Below the pieces are notes generated by a model, which was not told the DNA's origin, searched no databases, and saw only the letters and a list, made by a program, of their open reading frames with translations. Positions 14,246 to 20,095 of a DNA stretch of 20,095 nt are shown in pieces. Position numbers and translations under genes: made by a program. Within the stretch, counting starts at the first letter, position 1. Each line of letters begins with the position of its first letter. The DNA is from CAYNYI01 sp964401455 (GTDB lineage: Bacteria; Fibrobacterota; OXYB2-FULL-49-7; CAYNYI01), in assembly GCA_964401455.1 (NCBI GenBank), contig CAYNYI010000057.1, forward strand, positions 1 through 20,095, in the 5' to 3' direction.

Positions 14246-15103
14246 TTACTGCTGTGGTTCTTTTACAGAGGTGTCCGCGGGGCCGGGAATATTCTCGATG
14301 ATAAACTCAATGTTGGATCTGAGTCTGAGCTTGTCTATGGTATCCTGAATAAAACGACGGTTGTTGATTTCACGGATTTTATAAATGATTTCCGGCTTTA
14401 CTTCTTCAATAGATCTGAGTGTTCCGGGTTTCTGCTTTTCCAGGACCCGTACTATAAGATGTCCGTTATTGGTTTTAATTGGTCTTGACGTACCGCCTTC
14501 CCGTATATTGAACACAACCTGAGAAATATGCGGAGGAACATCCTCTTCGGTAACGAATTTAATCATGGATGTGTCAGGAACAGGGTCGAGTGAGTATCTG
14601 GAGGCGATTGAAAAAAAGTTATTATCGGATATGAGATTGCGTATATCCCAGATATCTTTTTTAAGCCTTATATGCGCGAATTTTACCCTGGGGACCGAAA
14701 TAACAAACTCATCTTTGTTTTCCTCGTAATATTTGCTGATCTCTTCTTCAGGGACCGGTGTTTCTTTGTTCAGAATTCTGTCTTTCATTTCACCGACAAG
14801 TATTTCCTTTACGGCTCTGTGAATAGCTTTTTTAATTTCCGGTTCCTTATCTATTCCAAGCTTTCTGGCCTCGGCGGCGAGAAGCTCGTCCTCTATCCAT
14901 CTTTTAGAATAAATAACATTTTGTTCTTTTGTCAAATAGTTCGAATATTCAGCGGGAACACGGGAAAGCAGATCATTTACGGTAAGTTTACGGTCATTGA
15001 CTTTTGCCACTAAACCGGAGTCGTCTTTATTTGAGTCTCCAAAAAAAGAGCAGCCGGAAACCGTGATTATCAGCGCGGAAAGTAAACAGATATATTTTTT
15101 CAT
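14246..15103 (-). CDS. PpiC/PrsA-like peptidyl-prolyl isomerase lipoprotein
   Basis: A 285-residue predicted lipoprotein. The N-terminus has a lipobox, V-S-G-C, with Cys18 as the lipidated residue, followed by a short Ser/Asp-rich linker. An N-terminal SurA/PrsA-like helical domain opens with A-K-V-N-D-R-K-L-T-V-N-D-L-L (about 33-46). A single, rather degenerate parvulin domain follows at about 138-235: F-S-I-A-S-R-Y-S-L-D is recognisable, but the usual G-G-x-L-G is replaced by an F-V-T-E-E-D-V stretch, so isomerase activity may be weak or lost and the role mainly chaperoning. It stands 63 bases after mfd and 42 before surA. Since Asp does not follow Cys18, outer-membrane sorting is plausible by the E. 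coli rule, which may not hold here. Confidence 0.85.
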   Translation of the reverse strand: MKKYICLLSALIITVSGCSFFGDSNKDDSGLVAKVNDRKLTVNDLLSRVPAEYSNYLTKEQNVIYSKRWIEDELLAAEARKLGIDKEPEIKKAIHRAVKEILVGEMKDRILNKETPVPEEEISKYYEENKDEFVISVPRVKFAHIRLKKDIWDIRNLISDNNFFSIASRYSLDPVPDTSMIKFVTEEDVPPHISQVVFNIREGGTSRPIKTNNGHLIVRVLEKQKPGTLRSIEEVKPEIIYKIREINNRRFIQDTIDKLRLRSNIEFIIENIPGPADTSVKEPQQ

Positions 15104-15166
15104 GTTTTTACAGACCTTGTAATTCTAAGTTTTTCTAAAAAAAAAAGGCGGTCTCAAAAAATAGAA

Positions 15167-16927
15167 TTATTTTGAAAGAATATTCAAGATTTTTCTCAAT
15201 TCCGTGGTCTGATGAACTCCCTTGGGAAGATAATCTTTGAGTTTCACGCAAAAAGGAGGGCCGTTCTCATGTGAAAGGCTGCCGGAATACCTTTTTTGAA
15301 GTTCTGCAAGCTGCAGCGCCGAAGGCAAAATATTCTCTCGGAAAATTATATCCGCTTTTTTACGGGTGGATATCAGTGATTGAACTCCCGAAGCCGCGCA
15401 GAGTATTCTAAGAACGGATTTGTCCAGAAGCCTTACGGCGGGAGCGGGAGGCTTGCCGAAGCGGTCGGTTATCTCGTCGAAAACCGCCTCGACATCGTTA
15501 AGAGCCTCACTCTTTGTAATTCGGGAATATATTTCCAGCCGCTGATATTCATCAGTAATATAATTGTCGGGTATATAGGCGGATACTTCGATTTCCAGTT
15601 CTATGTCCGAAGGCTCTTTTTCCGGGACACCGCCGGATGCGGCCTCAACCGATTCTTTGAGCATTTTATTGTAAAGGTCAACCCCTACCGAGTTTATTAG
15701 ACCGGATTGTTTTATTCCAAGCATGTTCCCGGCCCCCCTAATTTCGAGGTCACGCATCGCTATCTGAAATCCCGCTCCGAGTTCTGTATATTGCTCAAGC
15801 GTTTTGAGTTTTCTGCGGGACGGTTCGGGCAGAGATGCGGGAGGAGGGGTTATTAAGTAAGCGTAAGCCTGCCGGCTTGCCCGTCCGATCCTTCCTCTTA
15901 TCTGATGAAGCTGGGCCAGTCCGAAATATTCAGCCCTGTCTATTATAAGAGTATTGACATTAGGTATATCTATCCCTGATTCGATAATCATAGTTGAAAC
16001 AAGAATATCAAACTCATGGTTTATAAATGACAGCATAGTTCTTTCAAGGTCTTTCTCATACATCTGTCCGTGCGCCGATGTGATCCGGCAGTCCGGACAA
16101 AGCTCTTTTATGCGGTCAGCGAAACCCTGAATTGTTTTTACTCTGTTATGTATTATAAAAACCTGTCCTCCTCGTCTGATTTCGCGTTCGATCGCTTTTT
16201 TTATAACCTCTCCGTCATTCCTTATGAGGACTGTCTGAATAGGAAGTCGGTTTCTGGGCGCTGTGGCGATTATAGACAGGTCCCGTATTCCGCTTACGGC
16301 CATCTGAAGAGTACGCGGTATAGGGGTGGCTGTTAAAGAAAGGCTGTCAATATTCTCCTTGAGTGATTTGAGTTTTTCTTTATGTTTCACTCCGAATTTA
16401 TGTTCTTCGTCAATTATCAAAAGACCGAGGTCTTTGAAATCAAGTTTTGATGAAAGCAGTTTGTGGGTACCAATCAAAATATCTGTATGGCCGCTTTTCG
16501 TTTTTTTAAAGGCTTCCTCGGTATCTTTACGGCTTACAAATCTGCTTATCATATCTATTTTAACAGGAAAATCCCTGAATCTTTCCGAGAACGCCAGAAA
16601 ATGCTGCTGTGCCAGTATCGTTGTCGGGACAAGAACGGCGGTCTGCTTATTGTCCAAAGCGGCTTTTAGCGATGCCCTCATGGCGATTTCCGTCTTACCG
16701 AGCCCCACATCCCCGCATACGACTCTGTCCATGGGAATGCTTTTTTCCATGTCCTTTTTTACGGCGGCGCTGACAGTAGCCTGATCGGGAGTATCCTCGT
16801 ATAGAAATGAGTCTTCGAATTCCTTTTGTATTCTCGAATCGTGAGAAAAAGAAAAACCTTTCGCGGATCTCCTTCTCGCATAAAGATCGACGATCTCCTT
16901 TACTATGCCGTCAAGAGATTTTCTCAC
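15167..16927 (-). CDS. mfd: Transcription-repair coupling factor Mfd, C-terminal part (frame broken)
   Basis: The 586-residue C-terminal half of Mfd, which moves stalled RNA polymerase off DNA lesions and recruits UvrA. It holds the translocase: Walker A GDVGLGKT (72-79), DEEH box (173-176), the S-L-T-A-T-P-I-P-R-T-L motif, and the R-G-R-I-G-R motif VI. The TRG region, with A-G-F-x-I-A-M-R-D-L-E-I-R-G-A-G-N-x-L-G, follows, and then the C-terminal UvrA-masking domain. The frame stays open upstream of the nominal GTG start at 16927 to about 17030, and that stretch (I-E-D-I-x-R-L-Q-K-Y, then P-P-L-S-K-L-G-S) is clearly Mfd sequence. The GTG is therefore probably not a real start. With the gene at 17017-18549 it forms one mfd of about 1127 codons, normal length, broken by a one-base loss. 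Confidence 0.9.
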   Translation of the reverse strand: MRKSLDGIVKEIVDLYARRRSAKGFSFSHDSRIQKEFEDSFLYEDTPDQATVSAAVKKDMEKSIPMDRVVCGDVGLGKTEIAMRASLKAALDNKQTAVLVPTTILAQQHFLAFSERFRDFPVKIDMISRFVSRKDTEEAFKKTKSGHTDILIGTHKLLSSKLDFKDLGLLIIDEEHKFGVKHKEKLKSLKENIDSLSLTATPIPRTLQMAVSGIRDLSIIATAPRNRLPIQTVLIRNDGEVIKKAIEREIRRGGQVFIIHNRVKTIQGFADRIKELCPDCRITSAHGQMYEKDLERTMLSFINHEFDILVSTMIIESGIDIPNVNTLIIDRAEYFGLAQLHQIRGRIGRASRQAYAYLITPPPASLPEPSRRKLKTLEQYTELGAGFQIAMRDLEIRGAGNMLGIKQSGLINSVGVDLYNKMLKESVEAASGGVPEKEPSDIELEIEVSAYIPDNYITDEYQRLEIYSRITKSEALNDVEAVFDEITDRFGKPPAPAVRLLDKSVLRILCAASGVQSLISTRKKADIIFRENILPSALQLAELQKRYSGSLSHENGPPFCVKLKDYLPKGVHQTTELRKILNILSK

Positions 16928-16971
16928 ATTGCGGACCCTGGTTCTCCAGGCGGTGCTCCCGAGTTTGGAAA

Positions 16972-16980
16972 GGGGGGGGG
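16972..16980 (-). other. Run of nine C residues inside mfd coding sequence
   Basis: Nine consecutive G on the plus strand (nine C in the coding strand) lie within the Ala-Ala-Pro-Pro-Leu-Ser segment of mfd. The reading frame on both sides of the run agrees with Mfd-family sequence, so at this length it is in frame and is not the site of the break at about 17030. Long mononucleotide runs are prone to slippage and to sequencing error. Confidence 0.7.
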
Positions 16981-17016
16981 CCGCTTCTTCTGTATATGAA
17001 TATTTTTGAAGCCGTC

Positions 17017-18549
17017 CTATGTCCTCAATGGGAGTGTGAGGCGGTCTTTTCCGGCGTATTCGATTCTAATGCAGTCCTTTTCCGAATGGCCGGACCTTAT
17101 ATGCTCAATTCCTATAAAACGGCCTATTCCGTGCTCTATGTGTACAACAAAGTCGCCGCGGCTTAAAAGAGAAATATCTTTTATCCCCGCGCCTGTTTTT
17201 TGTTTTTTGAATTTGATTTTTCCGCCGTAGCGGTTGAAAAGGGCGTCGTCGGTCAGAACCGCGATGCGGGCGCCGGGAACAATAAACCCCTCGCGGAGCG
17301 AACCGATTACCGGGGTGATTAATATTCCCTCTTCTTCGAGCATTTCCGACAGTCTTTGGGCCTGTCCCTTGTTGTCGCAGAGGACATAAGTATTATATCC
17401 TTCGGTATCGAGTTTATTCAGGGTGCTTTTTATGTCGGTCATTCTTCCTGTTGATCGGTCTTCGGGGATTACAGTCAGAGATTGTTCCGGGGTTTCAAAC
17501 CCTCTTCCGAAATGCAGAAGACGTGGTGCTTTTTTAAGCAGTTCTTCGGGTCTGAAAAGAAGCTGCTCCGGTTCAGAGGCGGGGCCGGGGGTTGTGGCAA
17601 ATGATTTTCTGAATTTTTCCAGGACAGCGGTGTACTCTTCGGTGAGATTATCGGTATTATCCAGAATAAACAGGACGTCATCTTTTAACCAGTCCAGGGG
17701 GGTTTCGGGATTATCGAAGAAATAATCTATAAGCCATTCGCATCTGTGGTATTCGAGATTTGTTATAAACGACCCGGAAAGTTCACGCATTTCATCTTCG
17801 GATGGTTCCAGCTCGTCCTCAATGTTTCCGAGGCCGTATTCTATTATTTCATGATCCAGCGGATATACAGAAGGAGGTCCTGTCCTGATTTCGTCTTTTT
17901 CGCTTATCGACCTTTGGGAAAAAACATCGAATTCGCGCAGAGATTCCGCTTCATCGCCCCAAAGTTCTATTCTGAAAGGGTTTTCGCAAGCCGGCGGGAA
18001 TATATCTATTATGCCGCCTCTTATTGAGTATTGCCCCTGGCCCTGTACCATCGGACATCTTTCAAAACCAAGTTCCGTGAGTTTTTCTGCTATGGCCGGC
18101 AAATCAACAGTGTCTCCTTTTTTTACCGAAAATCCGGCCGAATCAAAAAGAGAGAGAGGTTGGGATTTACGGAATGCGGCACCTGCTGTGGTTATGAAAA
18201 TAAGCGGTTTTTTCCCGTGAACAATCTTGTCCAGAGCGTCCAGACGTTTTTCGATTATTTCCATGTGGGGAGGTTTTGTCTCATAGGGTGAGCAGTCAAG
18301 CTCAGGGAAAAAGGCGGTGTTTTCAGGGCCGGCCAGCAGGGATATATCCTCGGCCATTGCAGAAGCTTCAGAAGGGCCGGAACAGATTATGACATAGTTA
18401 CGGGGATTTTTGGCATAAGCAGAAGCGCATATAAAAGCCAGAGAGCTTGAAAAAGGTCCGGATAGCCGGTGAATTCCATTTTCATAGTTCCGGGACAATA
18501 TCTCATCGGATATTTCGATTTCAAAGGTTAGTTCTTCTATTTTCAGCAA
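17017..18549 (-). CDS. mfd: Transcription-repair coupling factor Mfd, N-terminal part (frame broken)
   Basis: The 510-residue N-terminal half of Mfd. It contains the UvrB-homology module that contacts UvrA (residues 20 to about 260, with the family's F-P-E-L-D-C-S-P-Y-E, G-Q-Y-S-I-R-G-G-I-I-D-I-F-P and F-R-I-E-L-W-G-D-E segments). The RNA-polymerase-binding CarD-like domain follows near 455-500 (G-D-F-V-V-H-I-E-H-G-I-G-R-F-I-G). It ends prematurely at Leu-Arg-Thr-stop because one base appears missing around 17030; reading one base differently gives Leu-Pro-Ile-Glu-Asp-Ile and continues into the helicase half. The start at 18549 is TTG with no strong ribosome-binding site, but no better in-frame start lies near. 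If the break is real, the product would bind UvrA and polymerase without a translocase motor. Confidence 0.9.
   Translation of the reverse strand: MLKIEELTFEIEISDEILSRNYENGIHRLSGPFSSSLAFICASAYAKNPRNYVIICSGPSEASAMAEDISLLAGPENTAFFPELDCSPYETKPPHMEIIEKRLDALDKIVHGKKPLIFITTAGAAFRKSQPLSLFDSAGFSVKKGDTVDLPAIAEKLTELGFERCPMVQGQGQYSIRGGIIDIFPPACENPFRIELWGDEAESLREFDVFSQRSISEKDEIRTGPPSVYPLDHEIIEYGLGNIEDELEPSEDEMRELSGSFITNLEYHRCEWLIDYFFDNPETPLDWLKDDVLFILDNTDNLTEEYTAVLEKFRKSFATTPGPASEPEQLLFRPEELLKKAPRLLHFGRGFETPEQSLTVIPEDRSTGRMTDIKSTLNKLDTEGYNTYVLCDNKGQAQRLSEMLEEEGILITPVIGSLREGFIVPGARIAVLTDDALFNRYGGKIKFKKQKTGAGIKDISLLSRGDFVVHIEHGIGRFIGIEHIRSGHSEKDCIRIEYAGKDRLTLPLRT
17026..17034 (-). other. mfd: Frameshift point in mfd
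   Basis: On the coding strand, CTCCCATTG reads Leu-Pro-Leu in the upstream frame and stops four codons later. Family sequence expects Leu-Pro-Ile-Glu-Asp-Ile, which needs one more base in the CCC run, or a -1 slip. There is no slippery heptamer of the X-XXY-YYZ type, so a real single-base deletion or a sequencing error is more likely than programmed frameshifting. Confidence 0.85.
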
Positions 18550-18578
18550 TTGAGGGCCTTTTTTAATATTCGCGATAT

Positions 18579-18607
18579 AAAATAAACCTATGAGAGAGCT
18601 TTTTCAA
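18579..18607 (-). promoter_or_regulatory. Candidate mfd operon promoter
   Basis: On the minus strand TTGAAA (18607-18602) and TATTTT (18584-18579) are separated by 17 bases. The transcript would start near 18572 and reach the TTG at 18549 after a leader of about 22 bases. Confidence 0.5.
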
Positions 18608-18716
18608 GTCAGTAAATCAGAGTTGTATATGTTTCTTTTTAGAACACCTGTCGGCGCCGGTGTCTCATTATGGCATAATATGATAATTTTTCAGGGGCTT
18701 CATATAAAAAAACCTT

Positions 18717-18757
18717 TTTTTTAGCTAAAAAACGGACATTTTGAAAAACGGTATAAT
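18717..18757 (+). promoter_or_regulatory. Palindrome and -10 element ahead of the small-protein/flgM genes
   Basis: TTTTTTAGCTAAAAAA (18717-18732) is a perfect 16-bp palindrome. A consensus TATAAT follows at 18752-18757, and transcription would start near 18764. No good -35 box is found at 16-18 bases upstream (the sequence is near AAAACGG), so either an activator or a poor -35 is involved. The palindrome overlaps the -35 region and could be an operator. The rest of 18550-18805 holds the divergent mfd promoter and nothing else convincing. Confidence 0.4.
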
Positions 18758-18805
18758 AGTTGCGAAAGAGTAATGGAAACTCAATATGAACAATCGGAGG
18801 TTAAA

Positions 18806-18967
18806 ATGAAAAACACAAACTCTGAAAATGAAGTAATAAAGAATGTAAGTGTTGTATTTACGGGAAGGCCCGTCAGGGATACAGTAATAAACGGGGATGA
18901 CTTAGTAAACCTCAAAATAGCTCTTGAGACTTCATCGTCTCTTGAGGAATTTTTAGAAAAAGTCTGA
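18806..18967 (+). CDS. Small protein of 53 residues, unknown
   Basis: I do not recognise this protein. The open frame begins at 18773, but the start at 18806 is chosen because CGGAGG at 18795-18800 lies five bases before that ATG, whereas 18773 has no ribosome-binding site. The 53 residues fall into a polar N-terminus (about 1-12), a short stretch likely to be beta (V-S-V-V-F-T-G-R-P-V), and a C-terminal amphipathic helix pattern (D-D-L-V-N-L-K-I-A-L-E-T-S-S-S-L-E-E-F-L-E-K-V). There is no signal peptide, membrane segment or Cys. The next gene, flgM-like, starts 62 bases downstream, so joint transcription is likely. The clean ribosome-binding site and compact folded-looking composition argue that it is real; its function is open. 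Confidence 0.65.
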   Translation: MKNTNSENEVIKNVSVVFTGRPVRDTVINGDDLVNLKIALETSSSLEEFLEKV

Positions 18968-18992
18968 AATAAAATATTTATTTCTAAAGTTT

Positions 18993-19023
18993 CCCTTTAA
19001 AAAACCGATATATATAAAGGGAG
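18993..19023 (+). promoter_or_regulatory. Hairpin covering the flgM-like ribosome-binding site
   Basis: CCCTTTA (18993-18999) and TAAAGGG (19015-19021) are perfectly complementary around a 15-base loop. The 3' arm is part of the AAAGGGAG ribosome-binding site (19016-19023), six bases before the ATG at 19030. When folded, the stem would hide the site. Confidence 0.45.
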
Positions 19024-19029
19024 ATTATT

Positions 19030-19326
19030 ATGCGAATAGAAGGAATATCCGGGCCGTTATTTGAGGGGTCCAAAAAAAAGATAAAAGGAATCGACCGGCA
19101 TAAAAACGTGCCGCCTTCCTCCGATTCTGCAAGACTCAGTCCGGAAGGTATTTCGAGAGCCGGCTCTGATTTTTCCGCAGTCTCAAAAAGGGTGGAAGGC
19201 GCGCTTTTCGTGCGGCCCGAAAAAATCGCGGAAGTAAGGGGGAAAATAGAAAACGGTTTCTATGATACACCCGAATTTGCCGGAAAACTCGCCGAAAAAA
19301 TCATACAGGATTTCTCTTTGTTGTAA
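19030..19326 (+). CDS. FlgM-like anti-sigma-28 factor
   Basis: A 98-residue protein resembling FlgM, which holds the flagellar sigma factor FliA/sigma-28 inactive until the hook is finished and FlgM is exported. The layout fits: a short N-terminal M-R-I-E-G-I start, a disordered Ser/Pro/Lys-rich middle, the S-A-R-L-S-P-E-G segment, and a C-terminal helical part. The last contains R-P-E-K-I-A-E-V-R-G-K-I-E-N-G-F-Y with G-K-L-A-E-K-I-I after it, the sigma-binding region. Length matches classical FlgM (about 97). The match is by pattern, so confidence is moderate. No other flagellar gene is in the window. Its ribosome-binding site lies in a hairpin. Confidence 0.75.
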   Translation: MRIEGISGPLFEGSKKKIKGIDRHKNVPPSSDSARLSPEGISRAGSDFSAVSKRVEGALFVRPEKIAEVRGKIENGFYDTPEFAGKLAEKIIQDFSLL

Positions 19327-19350
19327 ATCGGACTGTTTTGTTTTATTTTT

Positions 19351-19382
19351 CCTGTAGAGACTTAATAATTAATCTGCAGGGA
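19351..19382 (+). promoter_or_regulatory. Hairpin covering the DUF4956 gene ribosome-binding site
   Basis: CCTGTAGA (19351-19358) pairs with TCTGCAGG (19373-19380) with one G-U wobble; the A+T-rich loop can itself pair through TTAAT/ATTAA. The 3' arm contains most of the AGGGA ribosome-binding site (19378-19382), five bases before the ATG at 19388. No T-run follows, so it is not a terminator. Confidence 0.42.
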
Positions 19383-19387
19383 TAACT

Positions 19388-20071
19388 ATGGATAAATTCA
19401 GTTCTTTTCAGGAATTTCTAGCCGCGGGGAGTACTCCTGTATCCGCGGCGGCTTTTATAATCAATCTTATCGCCGGCACCTGTATGGCCCTGATTCTAAG
19501 CTGGCACTATAACCGCTTCGGACGCTCTTTGTCGGAACGCAGTCTTCTTTCCGGAAATTTTCTGATGATAACTCTTACGACCCTTTTTATTATTACAGTT
19601 GTAAAATCCTCGCTCGCTTTGTCGCTCGGTCTCGTCGGGGCCTTGTCGATTGTGCGTTTCAGGACAGCCATAAAGGAACCGGAAGAACTGGCCTACCTCT
19701 TTTTCGCTATAGCCATAGGGCTCGGGCTGGGCGCAAATCAGATAAAACTCACGGCGGCGGCTTTTGTATTTATAATTATCATGGCCCCTTTAAAAGACAT
19801 CTTTCGAAGGGGGAAAGGCGGGGAAAATCTTGTTCTGACAATCAGAACAGAAAAAGATCCGCATTTCAGTCTGCAGTCCATAACAGACATTCTGAGTCGG
19901 TTTTGCCGTTATATAGATCTCAAGCGGATGGACTCATCCCCGGAATTTTCAGAAGCGGTTATTTTCGCTGAATTCAAATCGGCGGAAAATGTAAGCGGCG
20001 CGGTAAAAGACCTGAAAGACAAATTTCCGGGAATAAATATCTCTGTACTTGACAATAAAGGGGCCTTTTGA
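19388..20071 (+). CDS. DUF4956 domain membrane protein
   Basis: A 227-residue inner-membrane protein of the DUF4956 family. Three to four membrane segments are visible: about 18-40, 57-85 and 100-135 (the last probably two). They include the family's most conserved stretch, G-L-V-G-A-L-S-I-V-R-F-R-T-A-I-K-E-P-E-E at about 80-99, whose Arg and Glu residues stand out in an otherwise hydrophobic region. The C-terminal about 80 residues form a soluble, likely ferredoxin-like domain. In other genomes DUF4956 genes often neighbour VTC-type polyphosphate polymerase-like and CotH-like genes; function is unknown. It follows flgM by 61 bases and abuts the next gene directly. Confidence 0.88.
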   Translation: MDKFSSFQEFLAAGSTPVSAAAFIINLIAGTCMALILSWHYNRFGRSLSERSLLSGNFLMITLTTLFIITVVKSSLALSLGLVGALSIVRFRTAIKEPEELAYLFFAIAIGLGLGANQIKLTAAAFVFIIIMAPLKDIFRRGKGGENLVLTIRTEKDPHFSLQSITDILSRFCRYIDLKRMDSSPEFSEAVIFAEFKSAENVSGAVKDLKDKFPGINISVLDNKGAF

Positions 20072-20095
20072 TTGAGGCTTTTTAAATCCGAAGAC
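20072..20095 (+). CDS. Start of a further gene, truncated by window end
   Basis: Directly after the DUF4956 stop, TTG opens eight codons (Met-Arg-Leu-Phe-Lys-Ser-Glu-Asp) running to the window end. An AAAGGGG ribosome-binding site lies about nine bases upstream, inside the DUF4956 coding end. Non-ATG starts are used elsewhere here. Because DUF4956 genes are commonly next to VTC-domain genes, this may be one, but eight residues cannot show it. Confidence 0.35.

Noticed and set aside
15104..15166. Terminator between mfd and the PpiC lipoprotein gene
   Set aside because: A run of ten T is present on the minus strand, but no stem precedes it; the AGACC/GGTCT pair has a loop of about 32 bases.
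16972..16980. Run of nine C as the cause of the mfd frameshift
   Set aside because: Translating across the run in the C-terminal frame gives continuous Mfd-like sequence on both sides; the frame change lies about 50 bases further upstream.
17017..17040. Programmed -1 frameshifting in mfd
   Set aside because: No slippery heptamer of the X-XXY-YYZ type at the shift point, and Mfd is not known to use frameshifting.
18590..18724. 44-codon plus-strand frame between mfd and the small protein
   Set aside because: No ribosome-binding site before its ATG, overlaps the mfd promoter and the T-rich palindrome, and the product has no recognisable features.
18773..18805. Longer form of the small protein starting at 18773
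   Set aside because: No Shine-Dalgarno there; the CGGAGG site serves the ATG at 18806.

Overview
This is chromosomal sequence from a Gram-negative bacterium, most likely of the Fibrobacterota (Chitinispirillum/Chitinivibrio-like). Three signs point there: a TIGR02147-type regulator (a family first defined from Fibrobacter paralogs), two large exported proteins ending in type IX secretion (T9SS) sorting domains, and a SurA-type periplasmic chaperone pair implying an outer membrane. This lineage call is inference from protein families, not from a marker-gene tree. No phage, insertion sequence, CRISPR array or defence island is visible; most of the window is ordinary core genome.

Layout. At 1-112 lies a folded, repeat-like non-coding stretch. 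At 113-2186 (minus) are a LOG-family nucleotide hydrolase and, one base downstream, an unrecognised exported protein. Divergent from them at 2435 is the TIGR02147 protein. At 3462-7344 (plus) are a two-domain T9SS cargo protein, an inorganic pyrophosphatase that appears to be exported and starts at TTG, and the translational GTPase TypA/BipA. At 7441-9228, behind its own promoter, is a parallel beta-helix T9SS cargo protein whose sorting domain closely resembles the first. Then come an RluA-type pseudouridine synthase (GTG start), metK, and tRNA-Phe(GAA) with promoter and terminator.

From 18549 down to 11899 the minus strand carries a probable operon: mfd, a PpiC-type lipoprotein, surA, an FtsE-like ABC ATPase without FtsX, and a small XRE-type regulator ending at a strong terminator. 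mfd is interrupted by an apparent single missing base near 17030; both halves are otherwise intact and together match a full-length Mfd.

Divergent from mfd, the plus strand at 18806-20095 carries a 53-residue unknown protein, an FlgM-like anti-sigma factor, a DUF4956 membrane protein, and the first eight codons of another gene. The ribosome-binding sites of the FlgM-like and DUF4956 genes both sit in the 3' arm of an inverted repeat.

I found no clear new multi-gene system. The most unusual items are the signal-peptide-bearing pyrophosphatase between T9SS cargo and typA, the paired Shine-Dalgarno-masking hairpins, the small unknown protein next to flgM, and the broken mfd frame.
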